Shown here: in pieces, positions 49,880-59,700 of the stretch
How the letters are laid out: each line of letters starts with the position of its first letter
How positions within the stretch are numbered: the first letter of the stretch is position 1
Assembly: GCF_000237925.1 (NCBI RefSeq)
Contig: NC_031496.1
Coordinates: 24,359,510-24,423,509, forward strand
Direction: 5' to 3'
Length of the DNA: 64,000 nucleotides
Source: Schistosoma mansoni
Taxonomy: Eukaryota > Platyhelminthes > Trematoda > Strigeidida > Schistosomatidae
Program-made: the position numbers and the translations under genes
The notes under the pieces: model-generated
Databases searched by the model: none
Seen by the model: the letters and a program-made list of their open reading frames with translations, nothing else
What the model was told of the DNA's origin: nothing

Positions 49880-50230
49880 AGAGTTTGACAACACCTTAAC
49901 CAGTAACACCTGTAATCAAAACGTACTCACCAAGTGAAATCGGAAATCAGAAGCGAAGACGTTCGAAGATATATTTTTTATAGGTCATCAATATATCGAG
50001 AAGTGACTGATCTAAACTGACTAGTGGTCACAGGAGAAGTTGAGAACAGAGCTCTCACTCGTGATCTGGTGTGGATGCGTGATCGAGCAGCTTCAGCTAG
50101 GTGAATCCATTAAAACTAATGTGGTCAGCATCAAATGTCGAAGAATTACGGAGCTTTTGGTTTTGGGGCTTTAATTACCGCTACACAATCTTACCCAATG
50201 ATTTGATATTCATTCCCCTCCATAATTAGT
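49880..50230 (+). repeat. Unclassified dispersed repeat, copy 2
   Basis: Second copy of the repeat at 28400-28800, lying between two LINE B fragments. Confidence 0.6.
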
Positions 50231-50259
50231 TTGAAATCTAATGCCGTGTTCTTAGGCTG

Positions 50260-50830
50260 CTTGGTTACAGGTTGTGCCAACTGCATTCCATATTTTCACT
50301 GAGCTGCCCAAGTTGTAATTACACACATTTTTTCTACCGATTTGTATCCTTTTAGCTTCAGTTTCGAACAGACAGGAGGCTTGATGGCCTGTGTCAGTCC
50401 TGGCAATGATGGTCTCTCAGCTGATCCAACTTTCTTTTGAAAAGGTAGACGGATGGAGCTTCAATCACGTGTCAAGATAATGGATTTCACTCGTCAATAA
50501 TTCAATGAGAAAGTCAACATTCTCTTGGCAAGTAATTTGTTCTAGGCCTGTGAACTTTTTCAGAGTGTCCTCGTAAATTCTCTGTTTTGAAAGACAAGAA
50601 AAATGAGAGCATATCAGGTCCACGTTCATCACTAAGTGATTTGAAAACTGCAACCAAGTCACTTCTAGCTTCTCGATATGACAATGGGAATAGGCTTGGC
50701 TTAGCCAGTCGAGCCTCATGCATGAGCCTTGCTATCCCGGGAAACAGCTTGGTTGCTGTTCTCTGAACCCTTTTCAATAGCTCGCTATTTTTTTTAACAC
50801 TTTCTAGCTGCTTGTATACAGTACTCAAGT
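50260..50830 (-). mobile_element. LINE B 3' end (RT C-terminal domain and UTR)
   Basis: The minus strand encodes LLKRVQRTATKLFPGIARLM, KPSLFPLSYREARSDLVAVF and FKTENLRGHSEKVHRPRTNY, the C-terminal part of the CR1-like ORF2. It then runs on as 3' UTR. It belongs to a different copy from 48290-49750. Confidence 0.8.
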
Positions 50831-50984
50831 TTAGGATGCACGAAAACTGTATAGAAATTCAAAAACATTCTAGCGTCAATATGGTATGGCGACCTGCTTG
50901 AACATCTGGGTTACCTGTTCCAGTCATCTAGATATTTCAACGACTTATCTAACTTTGTTTGTTTTAATACATCATTATGGCTAT

Positions 50985-51530
50985 TATTCACACAATCTAT
51001 TCAGGTGTGTAGTGACCTACTTTAATGGCGAGAACGCGATTAGTATGATGGAAACAATTATTATTATAACTGATTGTACCAGTGATTGTTTTGCTGTGCT
51101 TGTTTGTTTAACTGCACTGAAAGCACTTTTCCTTCCGTTGTCTTTTTTGCTTATACGAACGCGCTTACGCTCCGCCGTTTTGCCTGTAATCTTTTGCACG
51201 TCTCAGTATTCTTCCGATACAACGAGATCGCAAACAAATCTGGACCATTAACAGCCTTCTGGTTTTTGGCCTACCGAGAGATCCAAGTCGATATCTGGCA
51301 CGTAATCTTATTGTAGTGGTGACCGTAGTCAATCGCGACTGGACCCCATCTACAAGTGTGGCAAGTCCTTACGGACAAAATCCCCTGGACTTTTCAGTTC
51401 ATGTCCATTCTGTAAAATTAAGTCCTGTTAATTAGGAGATTTAAATAATACTTTAAGAAGCCTGGTTTGATTTTGTTTTAAGTTCGCTTGGCAACCTAGT
51501 CTATAAACTTTTAGCGAGGTGACCCCGACG
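50985..51530 (+). mobile_element. Possible LTR retroelement fragment
   Basis: Base composition changes here to GC-richer, and GAGGTGACCCCGACG near 51515 resembles the segment next to LTRs in many elements. No gene parts are recognised. 51540-52030 is likewise retroelement-like but unassigned. Confidence 0.25.
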
Positions 51531-52029
51531 ATATCCTGAAGCACATGCTGAGTTAGTAGCTGTTTTATTAACCCAATGCCATGTTCAAAACGAGTTTTAG
51601 GTTCTGAGCTCTCACATTCTCTGATTCATTTCTCTGAAACATTACTGACTTGTCACTGTGATCAGTCTTCAATTTATCGACTACATTTTGAGGGGTTGGA
51701 TTTTTCTATATCGTCATGTCGTTTCTTGATCATGACCTGTACCCACTGTATTTGCCATGCCGAGGCTAGTGGCGATGTTCCAACATTTCTTCTCTTGTCT
51801 TAGTGAACGTCGAATCCCGGTTTATCAAAGGATGGGAACACTTTTTCTTATTTGTGACTGTTCAGGGTATAAATGGTTGAGTTACCTAATAACACGATCA
51901 CTTCTTCCAATAGGTGGAAGTTATTTAGCTGTCATCATTATCGTATGTGGAGATAATGTCCAAGAGAGGATTTTTGTGAGTCATATCTGGCGGGATCCCT
52001 AATGTGCTGGAATTAAGCTAGGGCCATTA

Positions 52030-53665
52030 TGGTTTCTGACGATTTGCAACCAAATAATGTTGCTAATGACACCTCACGCGCTTTATTTAAAAAGGACAGT
52101 GGTAAATAACCTCCCTCGTCTACTATCGTCGTCGGTCTTGCTCTATGCTGACGATGTCAAAATATGGAGAGCGATACAAAGTAAGGGTGATAGCTTAGAA
52201 CTCCAAAATAACCTGGAGAAATTATCTGAATGGTCCCAAACTTGGCAATTGCTGATAATTACTTCCAAGTGTATTATGATGCATATTGGTCACCAGGGTA
52301 CAGTTACACACACGATGAATAACACTGAGTTACCTATTATCCACACACACACAATGACTTAGTAGTCATCGTTAGTCAAGACTTAAAGACTACAGCACAC
52401 TATAGCAACCATCCTACAATCAATTTCGATTATAGCCTATTTTGGTTAAGCCCTTTTTTATAACTTACTTAACAGACATCGTTATTTGGATAGTAACAAT
52501 TTGCATATTCTTTGCACTGCTATACCACTAGAGCACATGACGCTCTGTCCGAAATGTTGACTACTTAAATATCATTCGATGACTCATACTCCTCCCCATA
52601 TATGTACGCACGCAAATATTATTATCAGCCTTTGTTTTGCTTTGTTGTGCCCTTATTAAATTTGACTATAAATTGCCTGTGTAATTGCTTGCTACTCGCT
52701 CGCTTGCTCATCGTTCGTTTCCTTCGCTTATTCGCCTGTTCACTCGCTCTCTCGCTTGCCGCTCACTCGCTCGTTCATATTCGCTCAGGTGTTGTTAGCT
52801 TTCTGACCTGAGTTATTCGACAATAAACTGTAGTCGCTGCTATCCTTTGTCTTCTGATTTTACGCACCGTTAAGATTAGAATTATAACGGTTATCGAAGT
52901 AAACAATTAACGAATCGCGGCACTACAACACTGCCGTGCAATAGCCGCCAAAGATTTTAGAACTTTATGGTCCATACGCAGGGCTTTTAGTCATCACGAC
53001 GCTTAAACGTTTCTGACTTTGTATACAGTGTTCGTACGTCCTAAACTTGAGTACTGCATACAAGCAGCTAGCCCCTGCCTAAAAAAGACAGTGAACCCTT
53101 GGTAAGGGTTCAGAGAACAGTAACTAAGCTGATTCCCGGAATAGCGAAGCTCCCGTATGGTACTAGACCGACCAAGCTAAACCTATTCCCGCTGTCATAT
53201 CGAAGAATCAGAGGTGACTTGATTACAGTTTTCAAATTGCTTAGTGATAAATTTTCATCTGATATGCCCTCATTTTTCTTGTCTTACAAAACAGAAATTT
53301 TCGAGGACACTCCAAAAGAGTTCACAAGCCCAGAACGAAATACTTATCAGCTGACTACCGACTTTCCCATCGAATCATCAACGAGTGGAATTCATTACCT
53401 CAGCACGTGGTTGAGGCTCCATCCGTTGACTCTTTCAAAAGAAAGATGGATCAGCTGAGAGACCATCATTGCCAGGACTAACACAGGTCATCAAGCCTCC
53501 CGTCCTTTCGAAACTGAAACTGAAGCTCGTAGGCCTCTCCAGTTTATATACGCCATATCAGCATCTTATGCTGAAACATTCAAAATAAGATCGCGTTACC
53601 ATAGTGTTACAAATTGCAAAAATTAATATTAGTTGGTTGACCTCGATTCTTACTTGTGAAGAGTG
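52030..53665 (+). mobile_element. LINE B (CR1-like), interrupted by a solo LTR
   Basis: 52057-52370 encodes SSVLLYADDVKIWRAIQSKG (RT catalytic YADD) and LEKLSEWSQTWQL. 52960-53460 encodes KDFRTLWSIRRAF, RVQRTVTKLIPGIAKLPYGT-type and [20 protein letters not shown] blocks, then the 3' UTR to about 53665. The two parts are contiguous in related copies and are separated here by an LTR. The 3' end stops about 50 bp from the BOP1 start codon. Confidence 0.82.
52425..52930 (+). mobile_element. Solo LTR inside a LINE B copy
   Basis: It ends in GCGGCACTACAACA and is related over its 3' part to the LTR at 43017. It is inserted between two parts of LINE B ORF2. The exact 5' end is uncertain. Confidence 0.65.
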
Positions 53666-53717
53666 ATTGAGAATTCCGGCAAGTACAACCTGCGCGGTAC
53701 GGGACTTGCTCGTTGCG

Positions 53718-56700
53718 ATGTCGTTGTCATCAGCAAAGGGAGATGAGTATGATTTCGACTCTTCAGATGAAGAAGTAAGGTTGGAAGTGTTCATTAATAT
53801 AAATTAGGACGTGAGAAATACTGTTGGAAACATACCATTACAATGGTATGATTCCCTAGCGCACATTGGTTATGATACCTCTGGAAGACCTATAATGAAA
53901 CCAGATATTTGTAATGGAAAACCTGATGCTATTGACGAATTTTTACGTAACACAAATATCGAAGATGGGGGATCAAGTATAGAGTGGCGTTGTATACGTG
54001 ACCCACAGACTGGCCAGTTAGTGTTGTTAAGTGATGGTGATTTGGAGATTGTCAACAAGGCTATGAAGGGTGAGGGTATTACTGCTGACTCGAAAGAAGG
54101 ACCTTTTGAGGTAAACCATATTATAAATCCATTACTTTCAGATATGGGAAGAGTGGTTCACTAAGGATGTTATGCAAATGCCACTTACCGCCCATCCCCC
54201 TCAGAAAAGAAGCTTCATCCCATCCCTGCTAGATAAAAGACGAGTAAGTAGTCGTTTATTCAGATTGGACTTCATATTAGGTGTTGTACGTATAAATGTG
54301 TCTTTTGAGTAGTTTTCCACAATCCACTTAAGCTAATTCCGAAAAAGCATGTCATTATTCTTACGAATTGGTTGTATCTTTACTTGTGTAGATCACTTGA
54401 TAGTTTACTAATTTTCAATGTTGCGTTTCATTTAAGGCTACTGTTTCAACATGAACAACCTAGATTGGTGTGCAAAGTAATGGCTCCATTGAAATAATAG
54501 CACATAAATAAACTCAATATATGTAGTCTATTACATGGTATTGCTTCCCACCTATCGTCAACTTCATATTACTAATTTTCTTACTACTTTATCGGTGAAA
54601 GATAAACACTTTACGACAACGTTAATTCTGAGTATTAGGCGCATTTGCTGTAAAGGAAAGTGATCCTATAAATCATCAATACTTGAGAAAAAAGTTCAAG
54701 GTAGGCTCAGTAAATGAAGGATAAAGATTTAAAAATTGTCAAATAACTTCACCCGCATAGTATATCTCAACAGTTACGTACATATTATACTAACAATTGT
54801 AAGCACTCTACTAATAGATCTTACGTAGCTCACCACTTAGTACTTTAACTGGCTCCTGTTTGGCGTTTAAGCGATAAACCTCAGGAGTAACAGTAAAAGC
54901 AAACAGTGGAAATAGTATCTCTACTCTACCGCATAATGATTTTGTTAACAGTAAGATCATCTGTTCCATAAACTCAAGGTCTTTGACTGTTGAGACGAAA
55001 TTCACTTGTTAGGGATGTTTGGATCTTCTCATTATCGATATTAAGGACTGCAATTGACCAGTCTCTTTTGGCATACGTTCATTCTCTGTGGATTGCCTTG
55101 ATATTGTCGTTAAATCAGAAGTATTTTAACCAAAGTTGGTGGAGGTCATGCTTCAGTCTCACTAGAAATCATAATTCAGAAATTAACCGCTAACTTGCCA
55201 TTTAACAATCTACTGGTATTCATAGGTAGTTTTCTAAGGTAGTGCCATTCCAATACCGAAATTATAAAGAATATTGTTGTTTACTAGCCTTATTCCGTTG
55301 CTTCCATAATGGTAACAACCAGAATATCATGTAGTAAACTCATTCGTCCCAAAGTTGTCCAGTTTTTTATATCTGTTCATAAATATTGATCATAATCCTT
55401 TACTTGCCTAATATATTTCTGTCCTACTACATGTGGTTAAAAATCTGTTTAACAAATATCACCAACGTTTGTTAGTGTATCTGCAAGAAACAATGAAAAG
55501 GAATTTCTTTTTGTAAAAAATCTCATCTGTATATCCTATATCTAATGGGATAGTTACTAGTGTTCTAGAGGAAAAGGCAACAAAAATAGTGATTGTCAAA
55601 TTCCACTCCATAATGAGTTACGTGAAGACTTTGGGGATATGCGTATAACTGGTAAATAAGTGGACATTCTAAGTGTTTTTATCTGATGAGGTCGTGTACA
55701 AATTTTAGAACTCATTGTATTAAGCTTGCATCTCGACCAGACACTAGTTCATTCTCCTTATACAATAAGAAAATGACGTTGTGTCTTTTTTTTTCGTAAT
55801 CGATGACTGAGGAGAAATGAATTGAGTAAAAACTAGAATAAGAATGTCCTTGAATATATATTTCAGTAATTAAACTCACTAGCATATACAATAGTAATAA
55901 TCAGTCGAAGAATAGTTGGATTAAATGAATACAACTAGACTGGAATCATAGTAGTATTGAATTTAGAACAAAATTAGACTTCTTTGTAATTCAGTTGGAT
56001 TTATATTGATGGTGGCACCTAGAATCACCAGCAGTTGTATTAGAATAGAAATAACACTGGTAATGGTATCGTGATGAAATAAATCCAGGACTGAATAAGA
56101 CTGACCTAGTCTGCATTGTACCAAAATAAATATAAACTTTCCTCTGTTAATTAGTCAATGTCTCAAGTATTTGTACATCACTATAACAATAGAATACGAT
56201 CAACAGGCAGATAGATAGACAGACAACCGAACGAAGGATTATCAGGTTTCATGCATAAGGCTTTCGAATTAATCACACGAGTGAGCACAAGTTAACCAAT
56301 AAAATTGAACTGATGCATCTGACAGTCACAAGCCCAGTTAGACATCGTATTCCAAAAGGAATATACGATTATGTTATTTTAACATGTGTGTATTAAATAT
56401 CATACTGGATAAATAAAGAGACTTCTACCCGAAGTTTGTGCTGATGATGTCGTTCAGAAGGACGATGAAAGCTCCACGACCAAACCATCCAGCTCAGAGA
56501 ACAAACCTACATCAAAATAAAGAGTTCTGTAAATCCTACTCTCTATTTAATTTTTGCAAAGCATCTCATCTATTCATGTATTTCAGGTTGGTAGAATGGT
56601 TCATGCTATTAAAAGTGGTTGGCTTGTTCCAAAGTTACCATCTTGGGCATTAAGCGACCGAGATAATCTAGATGAACTCCGGAGGTACGGTGCATATATG

Positions 56701-59700
56701 GCTTCTGGAAATCCGGATGTTCTGGATGCAGATTACGATGAAGAACCGTTGAGTTTTAGTGCATTTGATGTATCGACATATGTATTTCCTGATGTCTGGA
56801 ATAATCAAGATAATGAAAATGACCTTGTGAATAGTACGACATCTTCATGGCAGTCGAAATTGCCAATGCTTGCTTCTGATTACCGGCCACCACGTCCACG
56901 TCCTTACCAAAAAGCTCCTGAAGAGCCTTTACCTGGACATATAGCCTCCTATAACCCTCCTCCAGAATTTTTACTTTCTAAAGACGAAGTAAGTTTCGTA
57001 TCCTTTGTTGTTGATAATAAATTGATATGGTAATTTCACCGTTCATTATTTATTCTTAGACTGCATAATGTTGTATGGATTAAGTGTTATAGTATAAAAT
57101 GATAAATAAATAAAAAAATCTTTTTTTTATTTATTTATTCTCTGAAGAAGTGGCTTACACTGAGTCACGAAACATCAGAAAATCTAATTTTTCTACTCAT
57201 TGGGATATTACAAATATATAATTTATATAAAATGATAACTTTATAAAAGTCAAAGTGAACAACGAGATATCATCAAAACATAGTCGAAACAAGACTTCAT
57301 TTATTTTGTTGCTTGCTTTTCTCTGTGGCATGGTAATCAATGATTTCTGTTCCAAGCACTATCTAGTAGCATTTCCAACCAGCAAATCTTATCATTAGTG
57401 GTGTATTTTCTAATGAGTTGAAATGAATTTAGAAAACTATCATGTTCATATGGATAAGCGGGATTGTATTAACCGAATTACTATGCAACCTAGTTTTTAC
57501 CCTCACAAAAAAGTGGTAACGGCATCAAAGTTTACGTGTTCCAATACCTGTCACACAACTAACCAGATAATGAAACCTGATCATCTTGGACGACTGACCA
57601 TCAAGGGTGTGAAATCAGGTTCTTAATTTTGAAGGGTATTAATTGCCTTGCTTGTTTGGCAAATCTATTTTACCTACGTGTAGCCAATAAAAGAATATTA
57701 GTGTAGTGAAAGTTTAACACCAACTTGCTGAACTTTAATTGGATATCACAGTGGATAATGGTTGCCGTAGGTTTAAACAATAAAGTATCAACATCAACGC
57801 TCATATTCAAAGTTTACATTGAAGCTATGTATAAAAACCAAAAGCCAGATATGTGCTATCCTACCTTTTAGGCTGCTTTGAGACAATGGCTCAGTGGTTA
57901 AAGACTTTTGACTGTCAATCACTAGGTTACAGGTTCGAACCCCTATTTTACCTACATCGGTTCTGGGAAACAGGTTGTTAGTATCACTTGCCCTCATACT
58001 CAAAATATGTCTTGAAGTCAAATATCTGGTAGGTGAGTTGTTAACTGGAACTACTAACAGCAAGTAGTGCTCAAAAAGCATGTATACTAATCTTAATTTT
58101 CAATCGCGCTGTTTTCATACTTGCCTGGAATGATAGGTCTCCAATTATTATTGTTCCAAATTAGTGTAAGTTTGGCTAGTTATCTTAATACAGCAACACT
58201 GATTCTGTTTATCAATTTCCTTTTTCTCGTCAAAATATAGGAAAAGAAAGTTATGAAGGCTTGGCGGGAACGCGTACGTGATGGGCACGTTTCACGTGTT
58301 CCACCACAAATGCCTCGAAAATTTTCATGTTTAAGGCATGTCCCGTTTTCCGAACGTTATTTGCATGAACGTGAAGAGCGTGTTAAAGATTTGATCATGG
58401 CTACGCGTTTTGAAAAACAGCGTGTTGCAACTACTCCAGAAGCTATGTTGCCACCCATTCCAAGTCTTTCACAATTGAGACCTTATCCGAGTCATATGGG
58501 ATTACAATACAAGTGAGTTCTCAAAAGTTTAAATGTTACTACTCTCACAAACTTAATCAACCATATGTTCATAAAATAATTCATTTTATCGCTGATATTA
58601 GCGTTATTCCCACAACAACCAAGTGGATACCTGTGTCTTGTGAGTCACATCTATACTACGAGGGATGGTGATAGCAACAGGTTAACTAAATTTTAGTCAA
58701 GATAGCGGAATGTGTTCTCACACTCCAATGCTCAAAGTTTCAGGGGCTAAACCAGTGGAAATGTGATAATGTTTCCGTTTTATATAGTTAAAATGAAATC
58801 TTCGTATTTCAGGTGTATGTATGGCTTGTCATTGTTCTTAAATAATCATATTTTTAAATGGATCGGATCTATAATTTCTCTTTTCCAGTTGTAGTCTGAT
58901 GAGTTACTGGATGTCATATTTATTATCTTCACTTGTCGAAACTGTGAGATCTAATTGTGACCCAGACACATTCACCCTTTATCTTTCCTTAAATATTGAA
59001 TTTCAATATTACCTGATATTTTTATTGAGCGGATTTATTCGTTCTTTTCGTGCCATATTCTTTGCGTTTAGTATATTGAATATAGTAGATGCCACTTTTA
59101 TTCGAAGTCATTTGTCACTTAATGTGCATCAATTCAATTTGCCACAACACAGCTAGATAAACTTATCAAGACAAATTCCAGAGTGGAAGCAGTAACAGCA
59201 TCAGTAGTGGTAGAAAGATTAAGCATAAGAAGAAGAAAGATTTTAAGACTTAAGACCTAAGGAAATACAAAGAGTGAACGCTGTGCACCATTGTGAGTGA
59301 TTTTAAGCCATGTCACCCAACTTTTTCAACTACTGGCTACAACAATCGGACGGACTTGAACTAGACAGCCCCTAGTTTTCTTCCAACCTTTTACACCTGA
59401 AGGAACAAATGGCGTATGAACCAACTGTTGGTCACCGGCTACCATGGGACCGCATCCCCTTACGATGCTCCACTGCCTTGTGGACTAGACCTTTAGGTCA
59501 AAGGCTCTGGGTGTGGCCCCCTAAGAAAACCACCTGCTTCAGTCTGGGCAGTATCACAGCCCTCACACAAATCGAATGAGATGTGTGAGGCGCATATGCA
59601 TTTGGTGCTTCCTTGTACCAATATTTATGTGTTTAAATAAATAAATAAATTTACACCAGACAACATTGCCTGCCAAGGTTGGCGATCGTTAGTCGTAACG

